A stretch of 64,000 bases of DNA from Chitinophagaceae bacterium (GCA_016710935.1 JADJTY010000015.1:124001-188000); one strand, 5' to 3'. Numbered from the stretch's first letter, positions 44,497 through 54,119 are shown. The notes: a model not told the origin generated them from the sequence alone. Numbers and translations: made by a program.

Positions 44497-46046
44497 GTTC
44501 AATTACTAAAAAAACAAGTTTTATTATTTTATTTGTTCTCCTGTTTGCAGGATCTAATCTGTTTGCACAAGGTGACTGCCCACCTAGTGGTGGCACCCGA
44601 AAACCACCACCTTCCTGGTGGGAAAGCTTTTATGCTGCCATGCTTGTCCTCCTCCCCCTCGATCCCAACCTAATCATTGGCCCGGATGGCCAGCCAGATA
44701 AAAAATGGGTAAGCGTAAACGACAGGATGCCCTACACCATATTATTTGAAAACGATTCAACAGCTACTGCCCGTAGCAGGTATATAAAAATAACTACGCC
44801 TATAGAACCAAAACAGGATGCCACAACTTTGGAATTGGGAAGCTTTGGTTTTAATAACCAGTCCTTCGATATTCCCCCAGGCACATCATCATATTACCAG
44901 CGGTTAGACTGCCGTGATTCCACCGGCCTGTATGTGGACATTACTGCAGGCTATGATGTCATCAACAACCAGGTGTTCTGGGAGTTTCAGGGTATAGACC
45001 CCATCACCCTGCTGCCACCGGAAGATCCGCTCGCCGGATTCCTTTTTCTGCAAGATTCAACACAGCCAAACTATGGAAATGGCTTTGTAAACTTTACCAC
45101 CAGGCCGGTTACATCAGCTATTACATTGGATACAATCGGGGCCAGGGCATTCATCATTTTCGATGAGAATGATGTCATCCCCACAAACATACACACCAAT
45201 ACCATTGATGCATTTGCCCCAACCAGTCATATGACGGCACTTAGCCCCACCAACAACAACCCCATCACGCTTGCATGGACAGGCACCGATGATGCCGGCG
45301 GCTGTGGTATAGATTATTATACCATTTATGTATCAAAGGACCAGGTCAATTACAGTGTGCTTATTCCCAGGATAAGCCGTAATGATACAACTTTAACCTT
45401 ACCCGCAGATTCAAGCTATTGCTTCTTTGTGCTGGCAACAGACAGGGTTGGTAATAAAGAAACGCTCAGGCCCGGAGAAATACAATGTACTTACTTAGGA
45501 CCCCCATTGCCGGTAACCTGGCTGTACTTCAGGGGCAAAACCGTTGCCAAAGATAATTTGCTCGATTGGGCAACCGCCAATGAACAAAACAGTAAGCAGT
45601 TTGATGTAGAGCGGAGTTTAAACGGCACCGTATTCGGCAGGATAGGAACCGTAGCCGCCGCCGGAAACAGTAACCAAACCAAAATTTATCAATATACCGA
45701 TCCCGGTATTGACAGGCTTAACAACGAGTATATGTTTTACCGATTAAAGCAAATTGATATAGACGGAAAATTCAAGTACAGTAATATTGTAAGACTCCGG
45801 TATACTGAAAATAAGAAAGGTAATACCATTGTTTATCCAAATCCAACACTGGGTTCAATCACCATACTGGTAGGCGATAACTCGCTTATTGGTTCTGTTG
45901 CCGTTTTGTATGATATCAATGGCAGGTTGCTGGAAAATATAAAAATTGCAGCAAGCAGCCAGGCGGTTGATCTAAGCAGGTATATTAATGGTACCTATTT
46001 TATTAAACTCAGCAATAACGAGGTTTTAAAAATATTAAAACAATAA
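44493..46046 (+). CDS. T9SS type A protein resembling the C-terminal part of giant CARDB proteins
   Basis: 517 residues. Signal peptide MSSITKKTSFIILFVLLFAG...LFAQ. Residues of about 45-235 carry a domain (DPNLIIGPDGQPDKKWVSV, MPYTILFENDSTATA, FQGIDPITLLPPEDPLAGF) that in my memory of the family closes very large CARDB/RHS proteins. An FN3-like domain follows (about 245-330), then a T9SS type A tail (IVYPNPTLGSITILVG to LKILKQ). Its start overlaps the RHS stop by 4 bp. Together with the two preceding genes it looks like one giant architecture split into three separately exported proteins, with the sorting tag only on this last one. The identity of the middle domain is by eye. Confidence 0.88.
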   Translation: MSSITKKTSFIILFVLLFAGSNLFAQGDCPPSGGTRKPPPSWWESFYAAMLVLLPLDPNLIIGPDGQPDKKWVSVNDRMPYTILFENDSTATARSRYIKITTPIEPKQDATTLELGSFGFNNQSFDIPPGTSSYYQRLDCRDSTGLYVDITAGYDVINNQVFWEFQGIDPITLLPPEDPLAGFLFLQDSTQPNYGNGFVNFTTRPVTSAITLDTIGARAFIIFDENDVIPTNIHTNTIDAFAPTSHMTALSPTNNNPITLAWTGTDDAGGCGIDYYTIYVSKDQVNYSVLIPRISRNDTTLTLPADSSYCFFVLATDRVGNKETLRPGEIQCTYLGPPLPVTWLYFRGKTVAKDNLLDWATANEQNSKQFDVERSLNGTVFGRIGTVAAAGNSNQTKIYQYTDPGIDRLNNEYMFYRLKQIDIDGKFKYSNIVRLRYTENKKGNTIVYPNPTLGSITILVGDNSLIGSVAVLYDINGRLLENIKIAASSQAVDLSRYINGTYFIKLSNNEVLKILKQ

Positions 46047-46154
46047 TTGCCATTAATTTTTTCGTATATGTGTAAAAAAGATATATTCATCATGGTGGTG
46101 CTTTTTGCATGGATCATTTTGGGGTAATGTGGTTGTCTTTTATGCAGTTGCCGT

Positions 46155-46196
46155 AAAGCCAAACTACTAATCCATTTGGATTATTGGTTTGGCTTT
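46155..46196 (+). terminator. Large terminator hairpin after the giant-protein operon
   Basis: AAAGCCAAAC (46155-46164) pairs with GTTTGGCTTT (46187-46196), enclosing AATCC-ATTT-GGATT. It lies 108 nt after the operon's last stop. Its inner 18 nt (46168-46185) are the exact reverse complement of 31580-31597. Confidence 0.7.
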
Positions 46197-46270
46197 ATTA
46201 ATTTCTTTTATTCACGTGTTCAAACGCATCCTTTGTAAAGCCACTTTTTTTTCACTAAAGGCAGGCCCGG

Positions 46271-49200
46271 ATGTATAAAATTTTTACCCTTGCGGTGGCA
46301 GTATCTGTTCTACCCCTTTCCAAACAGTACCATTCACCAGACATTAACACTGATATTGCCGGTGAAAACCGGGCATATATTTTTCCATATAAAAATACCA
46401 TTACCACAAACCCGTTTGAACCCGAAAAGAAAACCATTGCTGAACCCTGGAGCCAGAACTGGATGGCAACCGCAAAGGAAAACATCCGCAAAAGCGAATA
46501 CAATTTTAAATGGGAAGAAAAATTAAGAGCCTACTGCACACCAAATCGAAAAAATAACCTGCGCTTTTTTTATGATGATAAAGGATTTACTGTACAGCCA
46601 GGCAGAACAAAAATCCCCCTTGGTGATGTTGATAAAACAACAAACCCAGATGAAATAAAATACAAAACCATTCCGAACTGGAACATAAATTTCAACCTTG
46701 ATAAAAAGCAGGTGGGTAGCGGCCTTTGGAAGGTTACTGCAAACAAAGCAGAATATCTAACAGAAAAGATTACAGTACAATACATCAACAACGAAGAAGG
46801 TATGCGGCAGAATTTTATTGTGCATGCTCTTTCCGCAGGACGCTGTGCGTTATCAAATGATGATGAACTGAAAATAAATTTCAGCATCAAAACAAAACTA
46901 AAAACTTATTTACACGGTAACCAGTTGCAGTTCTTTCATAAAAAAACAAATGTGTTGAATTATGGACAATTGAAGGTTTGGGATGCAAGTGGAAAACCAT
47001 TGGAAGCATCAATTAAAAAAAACAGGAAGAATAAATTTTATATACAGGTAATTACAAAAAATGCAACTTATCCAATTACTGTTGATCCTTTAAGCACAAC
47101 ACCCAATAGTACACTTGATGATGCAAACCAGGCTGGAGCACAATTTGGATGGTCTGTTGCTTCCGCTGGTGATGTAAATGGTGATGGGTACAGTGATGTA
47201 ATTATTGGAGCTCCGTATTATGATGATGGCGCTAACATGAGCGAAGGTCGAGCATATATTTATCATGGTTCAGCAACAGGATTATTGGCCAGCCCAAACA
47301 GCACTCCCGATGATGCAAATCAGGACTATGCTTTTTTTGGGTATGCTGTTGCATCCGCGGGAGATGTAAATGGTGATGGATACAGTGATGTTATTATTGG
47401 GGCATATGCTTACCAGGACGGTGCAAATACCTTTGAAGGCAGGGCCTTTGTTTATCATGGTTCAGCAGCCGGTTTGTCGGCCGGCCCTAACAGCACACCG
47501 GATGATGGAAACGCAGTCAATGCTACTTTAGGCTATTCTGTCGCCTGTGCAGGAGATGTAAACGGAGATGGCTACAGTGATGTTATTATTGGCGGAAGAT
47601 ATTATAATAGTGATGAGGGGCGTGCCTGGGTTTATCATGGATCGGGCAGTGGTTTATTAGCAACTCCCAGCAGTATCGCAGATGTTAACGTGGCGGGCGC
47701 TTTTTTTGGAAATTCAGTTGCATCTGCCGGGGATATTAATGGTGATGGATACAGTGATGTGATCATTGGCTCTACAGATAATAATGGCGGGGCCTATATT
47801 TATAATGGATCAGGTACAGGTATATCTGCAAGTCCTACCAGGATAATACATGATGGTGCTTCAGGTGATTATGTAGGGCCTATTGTTACCAGTGCCGGCG
47901 ATATTAATGGTGATGGATATAGTGATGTGGCTTTAGGAGGCGGCATAAACAGGGTTGTGATCTATCATGGATCTGGAACCGGATTATCAGCCAGTGCTAA
48001 CAGCACACTTACTTACTCCGGTCAGACCTTAACATTTTTTGGTATTTTTATAGCATGTGCCGGCGACGTAAATGGCGATGGATACAGTGATTTAATTGTT
48101 GGCGCTCCAAGATATGATGATGGTGCAAATGTTGATGAAGGGGCTGCTTTTATTTATCATGGGTCTTCAACAGGTGTGTCAGCCTCACCCAACAGTATGC
48201 CTGATGATGGTAACCAGGCCGGGGCCTTATTTGGGCAATGTGTTGCCGCTGCCGGCGATGTAAATGGCGATGGTTACAGTGATGTTATTATTGGTGCTTT
48301 TCTATTTGATGATGGGGCAAATACCGCCGAAGGTCGTGCCTTTGTTTATCACGGTTCTCCCTCCGGTTTATCTGCCAGCCCCAACAGCACACCCGATGAT
48401 GCCAACCAGGCAGGCGCTGCATTCGGTGTATTTGTAGCTTCGGCAGGTGATGTTAACGCAGACGGTTATAGCGATGTAATTATAGGAGCCAATGCTTACG
48501 ATGATGGAGCTAATGGCAATGAGGGCCGGGCTTTTATTTATCATGGTTCGGCAACAGGTTTATCAGCAACGCCCAACAGTACGCCTGATGATGCCAACCA
48601 GGCCGGGGCAAATTTTGGTCATAGTGTTGCTTCGGCCGGCGATGTAAATGGGGATGGATACAGCGATGTGATTATTGGTGCATATGCTTTTACCGATGGT
48701 GTTAATGGTTTTGAGGGCCGTGCTTTTGTTTATCATGGATCGGCCACAGGTTTATCGGCTTCGCCCAATAATACCCCCGATGATGCAAATCAGGTAAGCG
48801 CTCAGTTTGGATGGTCTGTTGCCTGCGCCGGTGATATAAACAGTGATGGATACAGCGATGTGATTATTGGGGCTCCCGGCTATGATGATGGAGCAAATAC
48901 AGATGAAGGACGGGCTTTTATTTACCGGGGCTCACCAACCGGCCTCTCTGCAGGCCCGGTAAGCGAGCCTGATGATGCTAACCAGGCCGGGGCTTTTTTT
49001 GGTATAAGTGTTTCTTCTGCCGGCGATGTAAATAGTGATGGCTTCGGTGATATCATTATCGGTGCTTATGGTTATGATGACGGAGCCAATGCGGATGAAG
49101 GCCGGGCCTTTGTTTATCATGGCTCAAATGGAGGATTATCTGCAGGCCCTAACAGTACACCCGATGATGCAAATCAGGCCGGTGCAAATTTTGGCTATAG

Positions 49201-50650
49201 CGTTGCTCATGCAGGTGATGTAAATGGAGATGGTGACAGTGACTTAATTATCGGGACTCCAAACTACAATGATGGTTTTACAGATGAAGGACGGGCTTAT
49301 GTGTACCATGGCTCGGGTACCGGTTTATCTGCAACTCCAAATAGCATGCCTGATGATGCAAACCTGCTCAATGCCAGGTTTGGAATAAGTGTTGCCGGCG
49401 CAGGCGATGTAAACGGCGATGGATATAATGATGTGATCGTTGGGGCTTATGAATATGATGACGGGGTAAATGTTGATGAAGGCCGGGCTTTTGTATATTA
49501 TGGTTCGGCAACCGGTTTGGGTGCAAGCCCAGCCAGCATAATTGATGATGCCAACCAGCCTGGTGCTAAATTGGGTGTTTCTGTAGCATGCGCCGGTGAT
49601 GTAAATGGCGATGGATACAGCGATGTGATCATAGGAGCTTATTTTTACGATGATGGCGCAAATGCTACAGAAGGCCGTTCCTTTGTTTACAATGGTAACG
49701 AGTTTACTACTAACGAACGTAACAACATTCGCTTATATAATACCAATCTAACCACACCCATCAACAGCACTAATTTTTACATTGGCAATTTTGGTGCAGG
49801 GCTTTTTGCCAAATCTTTTTTAGGCCGCAACAGGGGTAAACTGGTTTGGGAAACAAGGCTTAATTACAATGCTTACAGCGGCAACCCCATTACCAATAGT
49901 GTTTCTTTTACAGGCCAGCAGGCATCTTATACTAATTTAGGTTTAACCGGGGTCGAACTAAAAAACCTAATCACCAAAATACTTGTAGGCAGCAGGTACA
50001 CCAAACTAAGAGCCAGGGTTAAATACAGCCCGGCATTGGCTATTACCGGCCAGGTATATGGCCCCTGGCGTTATGTTTCTTCTGTTATTGACGGAAATAA
50101 TTTAGGTGCTTTGCCTGTTGAATTAATTTCTTTTAAAGCAGCGTGGAAAGAAAAAGGTAAAACAGCAAAAATTGATTTTGTTACCGATAAAGAAAGCGGC
50201 ATCTGTTGTTTTGATATTGAAAAAAGCAGCGATGGTTTTAATTTTTATCGCATCGGTACATTGACTGCTAAAAATACCAGCGGCGTACAAGCCTATACGT
50301 TTATGGATGCAAACGCCACAGGCAAAAAACAATTCTACCGCATAAAAATAAAAGGCATTGCAGGGCAGATAGATTACAGCAATATTCAACAGCTGAGTAA
50401 TGATAAAGCAACAGAGATACTGGTATTCCCCAACCCAACAACTGATGTGTTGCAGTTGCAATTAAATGCCGCCTATGATAAAATGAATGTGCGGGTCTTT
50501 AATGCTTCAGGCCAACTGGTAAAACAATTGATTATTCCAGCTTCTAATCAGGTAATTACTATACCGGTACAAAATTTAGCTCCCGGTAAATACTGGGTGC
50601 ATTTACAAAGTGGTGATGAAAAACAGGTGCTGCAATTTGTAAAGAAGTAA
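46271..50650 (+). CDS. T9SS-exported protein with 14 FG-GAP repeats (paralogue 3)
   Basis: 1459 residues; same plan as the genes at 18723 and 23233. MYKIFTLAVAVSVLPLS start, shared N-terminal domain (YCTPNRKNNLRFFYDDKGF), 14 FG-GAP units, linker domain with NERNNIRLYNTNLTTP, T9SS type A tail (ILVFPNPTTDVLQLQLN to KQVLQFVKK). Units 3-6 are shortened and degenerate (for example DVNVAGAFFG, TYSGQTLTFFG), yet the total is still 14. All units are of the DDANQ/FG class; none is of the VESNQ type. Compared with paralogues 1 and 2, a short in-frame insertion (LSAGRCALS) lies near residue 193. Separated from its paralogues by 19 kb, so this is an older duplicate or the result of an insertion between them. 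Confidence 0.92.
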   Translation: MYKIFTLAVAVSVLPLSKQYHSPDINTDIAGENRAYIFPYKNTITTNPFEPEKKTIAEPWSQNWMATAKENIRKSEYNFKWEEKLRAYCTPNRKNNLRFFYDDKGFTVQPGRTKIPLGDVDKTTNPDEIKYKTIPNWNINFNLDKKQVGSGLWKVTANKAEYLTEKITVQYINNEEGMRQNFIVHALSAGRCALSNDDELKINFSIKTKLKTYLHGNQLQFFHKKTNVLNYGQLKVWDASGKPLEASIKKNRKNKFYIQVITKNATYPITVDPLSTTPNSTLDDANQAGAQFGWSVASAGDVNGDGYSDVIIGAPYYDDGANMSEGRAYIYHGSATGLLASPNSTPDDANQDYAFFGYAVASAGDVNGDGYSDVIIGAYAYQDGANTFEGRAFVYHGSAAGLSAGPNSTPDDGNAVNATLGYSVACAGDVNGDGYSDVIIGGRYYNSDEGRAWVYHGSGSGLLATPSSIADVNVAGAFFGNSVASAGDINGDGYSDVIIGSTDNNGGAYIYNGSGTGISASPTRIIHDGASGDYVGPIVTSAGDINGDGYSDVALGGGINRVVIYHGSGTGLSASANSTLTYSGQTLTFFGIFIACAGDVNGDGYSDLIVGAPRYDDGANVDEGAAFIYHGSSTGVSASPNSMPDDGNQAGALFGQCVAAAGDVNGDGYSDVIIGAFLFDDGANTAEGRAFVYHGSPSGLSASPNSTPDDANQAGAAFGVFVASAGDVNADGYSDVIIGANAYDDGANGNEGRAFIYHGSATGLSATPNSTPDDANQAGANFGHSVASAGDVNGDGYSDVIIGAYAFTDGVNGFEGRAFVYHGSATGLSASPNNTPDDANQVSAQFGWSVACAGDINSDGYSDVIIGAPGYDDGANTDEGRAFIYRGSPTGLSAGPVSEPDDANQAGAFFGISVSSAGDVNSDGFGDIIIGAYGYDDGANADEGRAFVYHGSNGGLSAGPNSTPDDANQAGANFGYSVAHAGDVNGDGDSDLIIGTPNYNDGFTDEGRAYVYHGSGTGLSATPNSMPDDANLLNARFGISVAGAGDVNGDGYNDVIVGAYEYDDGVNVDEGRAFVYYGSATGLGASPASIIDDANQPGAKLGVSVACAGDVNGDGYSDVIIGAYFYDDGANATEGRSFVYNGNEFTTNERNNIRLYNTNLTTPINSTNFYIGNFGAGLFAKSFLGRNRGKLVWETRLNYNAYSGNPITNSVSFTGQQASYTNLGLTGVELKNLITKILVGSRYTKLRARVKYSPALAITGQVYGPWRYVSSVIDGNNLGALPVELISFKAAWKEKGKTAKIDFVTDKESGICCFDIEKSSDGFNFYRIGTLTAKNTSGVQAYTFMDANATGKKQFYRIKIKGIAGQIDYSNIQQLSNDKATEILVFPNPTTDVLQLQLNAAYDKMNVRVFNASGQLVKQLIIPASNQVITIPVQNLAPGKYWVHLQSGDEKQVLQFVKK
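47105..49700 (+). repeat. Array of 14 FG-GAP-encoding units (paralogue 3)
   Basis: Fourteen AGD(V/I)N loops counted. Units 3-6 are shorter than the standard 63-64 residues; the rest are regular. Confidence 0.88.
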
Positions 50651-50753
50651 GAGGTGTCTTAAATTCTGCAATAAATATTTATCTTTAGACCTTAGAAATT
50701 AATTGGTAAATGCTTTCTGCTTACCTGTCATTTAACAACAAAGCATATAACCA

Positions 50754-52268
50754 ATGCCTGAATTTTACTTATTCCGCCCTTTTTTTAGCCTTAAAAAATC
50801 TGCATGTATTCTGTCTGTTGTTTTTGGCCTTGCTTTTCAAGCCAAAGCACAAACCTATACCATGCCCACAGTGGGATTACAAAGCACTTATACCGGCACC
50901 TGCCCGGTTGCAACCTGTTCGGGTATTTTTTATGATAATGGAGGAGCAGGCACTAATTATGCTGCCAACGTAAATGCTATAGAAAGAACTTTTACCGCCA
51001 ACACACCAGGGCAATGCCTGAGGGCTACCTTCACTTCATTCAGCATGAACGATACCTACTTTTTATGCTTTGGCCCAAACAGTTGTTGTGATTACCTGCA
51101 GATATTTAACGGACCTAATGCTCAAAGTCCCATGCTCTATAATAACTGTACCACTTCACCTGGTACAGTAACCTCTACCACAGGTAGTTTAACTTTTAAA
51201 TTCGTTAGTGACGGAAGTGTTCAATTAGGCGGCTGGGCAGCTACCCTTAGCTGCGTAGCCTGTGCCGGAGGCGCACCTGCCAACACACCAAGCGATTGTG
51301 TGAATGCAACAACCATTTATGGACCCGATTTTTTTCCTAACCCATCAAACGGAATTGGTAATGTGGCAGAAGCCTGCTCAGGCTGTTCCCTGGGTGAAAC
51401 CTACTCACACTGGTATAAGTTCACCATTAATACCGGGGGCTCGCTGGCTTTTGAAATTGATCCGATCAACAACGCAAATAATTTTGATTTTGCACTCTTT
51501 GGACCTGGCGTAACCTGCGGGGCCCCTGGCAGTCCAATAAGGTGCTCTAATGCTGCTGCAGCGGGTACAGGAAGCACGGGATTGGGTAATGGTGCTGTGG
51601 ATGCTTCAGAAGATATTGCGGGTGATCAATGGGTTTCGCCATTAACGGTAACAGCGGGTCAAACCTACTATCTTTTGGTTGATGCTGCCCTCGTTAATAA
51701 TGCAGGCTTTAACTTCATTGTTACCGGCACTGCCATAATAGAACAACCCTTACCCTTACAACTTACCGGTTTCAACGGCAAAAGACAAAACGGAAACAAT
51801 TATATACAATGGGAAACAGCAAACGAGATAAATACAAAAACATTTGAACTTGAACGAAGCACAGACGGAACTGGCTATACAAAAATTGCCAGCCTTCAGT
51901 CTGCCGGTACAGGTAATAATATGTATGTTTACAACGACCCCTTTGTTTCGGCTAACAAAGTTCTTTACCGCTTAAAAATAATTGATCTGTCTGGGTCGTT
52001 TACTTATAGTCATATCATTTGGATTGACGCTGATGCAAAAAGCAACATAAAAATTTATCCCACTCCGGCCAGCAATGTGGTGAATATAAACCTGGGTAAA
52101 AGCAACCTGTTAAACACACGGGCAATGCTGTATGATGTTACAGGTAAACTGCTGAACAGCTTTTTAATACAAAATATTCAACAACAGTTGGATATTAGCC
52201 GTTTATCGCAAGGTTTATATATTTTAAAATTTGAAGATGGAACGGCAGCACGTTTTGTAAAAAAATAA
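50754..52268 (+). CDS. Secreted CUB-domain protein with T9SS type A tail
   Basis: 504 residues. Signal peptide ending near AKAQ (residue 33). Residues of about 35-170 form a CUB-like domain: CSGIFYDNGG, the ATFTSFSMNDTY strand, CCDYLQIFNGP and LTFKFVSDGSVQLGGWAATL, with several cysteines able to form disulfides. A second beta-rich domain at about 175-330 (NTPSDCVNATTIYGP, YSHWYKFTINTGGSLAFEID) resembles those found with CUB domains in Bacteroidota. It ends with the linker LTGFNGKRQNGNNYIQWETA and a T9SS type A tail (IKIYPTPASNVVNINLG to ARFVKK). Extracellular; probably binds protein or sugar. Partner unknown. Confidence 0.88.
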   Translation: MPEFYLFRPFFSLKKSACILSVVFGLAFQAKAQTYTMPTVGLQSTYTGTCPVATCSGIFYDNGGAGTNYAANVNAIERTFTANTPGQCLRATFTSFSMNDTYFLCFGPNSCCDYLQIFNGPNAQSPMLYNNCTTSPGTVTSTTGSLTFKFVSDGSVQLGGWAATLSCVACAGGAPANTPSDCVNATTIYGPDFFPNPSNGIGNVAEACSGCSLGETYSHWYKFTINTGGSLAFEIDPINNANNFDFALFGPGVTCGAPGSPIRCSNAAAAGTGSTGLGNGAVDASEDIAGDQWVSPLTVTAGQTYYLLVDAALVNNAGFNFIVTGTAIIEQPLPLQLTGFNGKRQNGNNYIQWETANEINTKTFELERSTDGTGYTKIASLQSAGTGNNMYVYNDPFVSANKVLYRLKIIDLSGSFTYSHIIWIDADAKSNIKIYPTPASNVVNINLGKSNLLNTRAMLYDVTGKLLNSFLIQNIQQQLDISRLSQGLYILKFEDGTAARFVKK

Positions 52269-52294
52269 GCAGTAATTATTACAAATATTATTTA

Positions 52295-52322
52295 CGGACA
52301 GCTTTAAAGCTGTCCTTTTTTT
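52295..52322 (+). terminator. Intrinsic terminator after the CUB protein gene
   Basis: GGACAGCTTTAAAGCTGTCC is a perfect 20-nt palindrome followed by eight T, 27 nt past the stop. Confidence 0.88.
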
Positions 52323-52326
52323 ATTC

Positions 52327-52357
52327 TTTGCCATCCCCCTTTAAAATTTTATTTTTG
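52327..52357 (+). promoter_or_regulatory. Complete Bacteroidota promoter (TTTG-N19-TATTTTTG) for the aminotransferase
   Basis: TTTG at 52327-52330 and TATTTTTG at 52350-52357 are separated by exactly 19 nt, matching the -33/-7 consensus. The ATG is at 52375, so the 5' leader is only about 12 nt. Confidence 0.75.
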
Positions 52358-52374
52358 CAGCTTAACTACATCTT

Positions 52375-53640
52375 ATGGGTAATCTTACATTGAGTGTGCT
52401 GGCCGAAACTTTGCAGGCCTCGGAAATTGTGCGCCTGGGTGCAACAATTAAAGAAAAGATTAAACAGGGCGCAAAAATTTACAATTATACCATTGGCGAT
52501 TTTGATTCCTCCATCTTCCCAATACCGGCTGAGCTTGAGGCTGAGATCATTGATGCATACAAAAATGGCTTTACCACCTATCCTGCTGCAGAAGGAAATC
52601 TTGACCTTAGGGAAGCGGTGGCTTCGTTTATGGCTTCCCGATGCGATCTGCATTACGCAACCAGTGAAATTTTAATTGCTGCCGGCGGCCGTCCTTTAAT
52701 TTATTCTTTATATCGTGCCATTGTGGATAAAGGCGATAAAGTAATTTACCCGGCGCCCAGCTGGAACAACAATCACTATGTGCATTTTACCGAAGGGCAA
52801 CACATTATGCTGGAAGCAGAAAAAGAAAATAATTTTATGCTTACGGCTGCTCAAATTGCACCGCATTTAAAAGGCGCCACATTACTTTCTTTATGCTCTC
52901 CTTTAAATCCTACCGGCACCACATTTGGTAAAGAAGAACTAAACGCCATTTGCGATTTGGTTATTGAAGAAAATAAAAGCCGTGGAGAAGGAGAAAAGAA
53001 ATTGTACCTGATGTACGACCAGATCTACTGGACACTTACTTTTGGCAGTACTGTTCATTACAACCCCGTTACACTTAACCCGGCCATGAAACCGTTCACC
53101 ATTTTTATTGATGGCATCAGCAAGGCTTTTGCAGCTACCGGCGTACGTGTTGGCTGGTCCATGGGGCCTGCTGAAGTTATTGTAAAAATGCGATCTATCA
53201 ACAGCCACGTAGGTGCCTGGGCACCCATGGCAGAACAGAAAGCCGTTGCTAACTACCTGGGTAAAACTGCAGCCATTGATAAATATTTCGTTCACTTTAA
53301 GGCCGAAATAAATGAGCGCCTGCAAAACATATTTACCGGTTTTAAGCAATTGAAATCTGCCGGTTTTAATGTTGATGCCGTTGCACCTGAAGCAGCTATC
53401 TATCTTACCATACAAATAGATTATGCCGGCAAAAAAACTGCAGATGGAAGATTACTGGAAACACAGGCGGATGTTACCTCCTATATTTTAGATGAGGCAA
53501 AGCTGGCAGTTGTTCCCTTTTATGCATTTGGCGCAGACCGCAACAGCAGCTGGTACAGGCTTAGTGTTGGCACCTGCAAAAAAGAAGAGATTGGAGAAAT
53601 GCTTGCTGCATTACAAACAGCTTTGGAAAAATTGAGTTAA
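52375..53640 (+). CDS. PLP-dependent class I/II aminotransferase
   Basis: 421 residues of the aspartate-aminotransferase fold. Visible motifs: YTIGDFDSSIFPIP near 40, AAGGRPLIYSLYRAI near 100, CSPLNPTGTTFG near 178-190 (substrate/PLP region), YDQIYW near 215 and the Schiff-base Lys250 in DGISKAFAATGVRVGW. It transfers amino groups between an amino acid and a 2-oxo acid in the cytoplasm; the exact substrate cannot be read. It is a single-gene unit with its own clear promoter and follows a strong terminator. Intact and ordinary. Confidence 0.93.
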   Translation: MGNLTLSVLAETLQASEIVRLGATIKEKIKQGAKIYNYTIGDFDSSIFPIPAELEAEIIDAYKNGFTTYPAAEGNLDLREAVASFMASRCDLHYATSEILIAAGGRPLIYSLYRAIVDKGDKVIYPAPSWNNNHYVHFTEGQHIMLEAEKENNFMLTAAQIAPHLKGATLLSLCSPLNPTGTTFGKEELNAICDLVIEENKSRGEGEKKLYLMYDQIYWTLTFGSTVHYNPVTLNPAMKPFTIFIDGISKAFAATGVRVGWSMGPAEVIVKMRSINSHVGAWAPMAEQKAVANYLGKTAAIDKYFVHFKAEINERLQNIFTGFKQLKSAGFNVDAVAPEAAIYLTIQIDYAGKKTADGRLLETQADVTSYILDEAKLAVVPFYAFGADRNSSWYRLSVGTCKKEEIGEMLAALQTALEKLS

Positions 53641-53847
53641 AATCTGCGACGTGAAAAATTTGGATCGTTTCGATAATCCTTCATCCTGCTTCGCAGGATA
53701 ATCCTGTGTTTATCTGATCTAAAAGCTGGTTATCGGGATAGTGAACAGTTTAACCAATTATAGAATCCTGTAAATCCGTTTAAACCGTGTCATCCGTGTT
53801 CAAATTGTATTTGTGTCTACACCACAGGATAGCTATCGGGACAGCGT
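53641..53847. other. Non-coding interval with repeat-like fragments and a small hairpin
   Basis: No gene seen. ATCCTG-CTTCG-CAGGAT (53683-53699) forms a hairpin that could end the aminotransferase transcript. The rest is made of phrases recurring within the interval (variants of AATCCTGT and of TATCGGGA(T/C)AG at about 53733 and 53834), as in worn dispersed repeats. Confidence 0.4.
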
Positions 53848-54096
53848 TTAGTTCTTACAATTCAAAAAAACAAAAGGTTTTAATACACGCTGGCGGAAAA
53901 GTTTTTGAAGCACGAGGGGTTTGTTGCTCACTTTATATTTATTCAGGTCTATTACTTCGTGGGCTGTAACTAAATTTTCTAGTCTTTCTATCGTATATAA
54001 AAGCTCATGAAGTAAGGCTACTTCATGCTCAATTGACTGCGGAGTCATCATCTCCTGGTTGAACAAAACCAATAGATCCCGGTTCGATTTGTTCAT
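53848..54096 (-). CDS. Small hypothetical protein
   Basis: 82 residues, mostly helical and charged (EHEVALLHELLYTIERLENL, then basic LQKLFRQRVLKPF). No signal peptide. It starts 23 nt after the stop of a tiny lipoprotein gene on the same strand, suggesting a two-gene unit. I do not recognise a family. Coding status is supported by an ATG start, amphipathic composition and neighbour spacing, but not by any known motif; it may be a short regulatory or adaptor protein. The C-terminal end overlaps worn repeat-like DNA. Confidence 0.5.
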   Translation of the reverse strand: MNKSNRDLLVLFNQEMMTPQSIEHEVALLHELLYTIERLENLVTAHEVIDLNKYKVSNKPLVLQKLFRQRVLKPFVFLNCKN

Positions 54097-54119
54097 AGAT
54101 TCTTTCGGTTAAATAGTTG

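Noticed and set aside
44493..46046. Immunity gene for the RHS tail
   Set aside because: The overlapping downstream gene has a signal peptide and a T9SS sorting tail and is far larger than a typical immunity protein.
46067..46126. A 19-codon frame (MCKKDIFIMVVLFAWIILG) after the giant operon
   Set aside because: Hydrophobic and short, with no ribosome-binding or promoter signal of its own; probably chance or a relic, not enough to call a gene.
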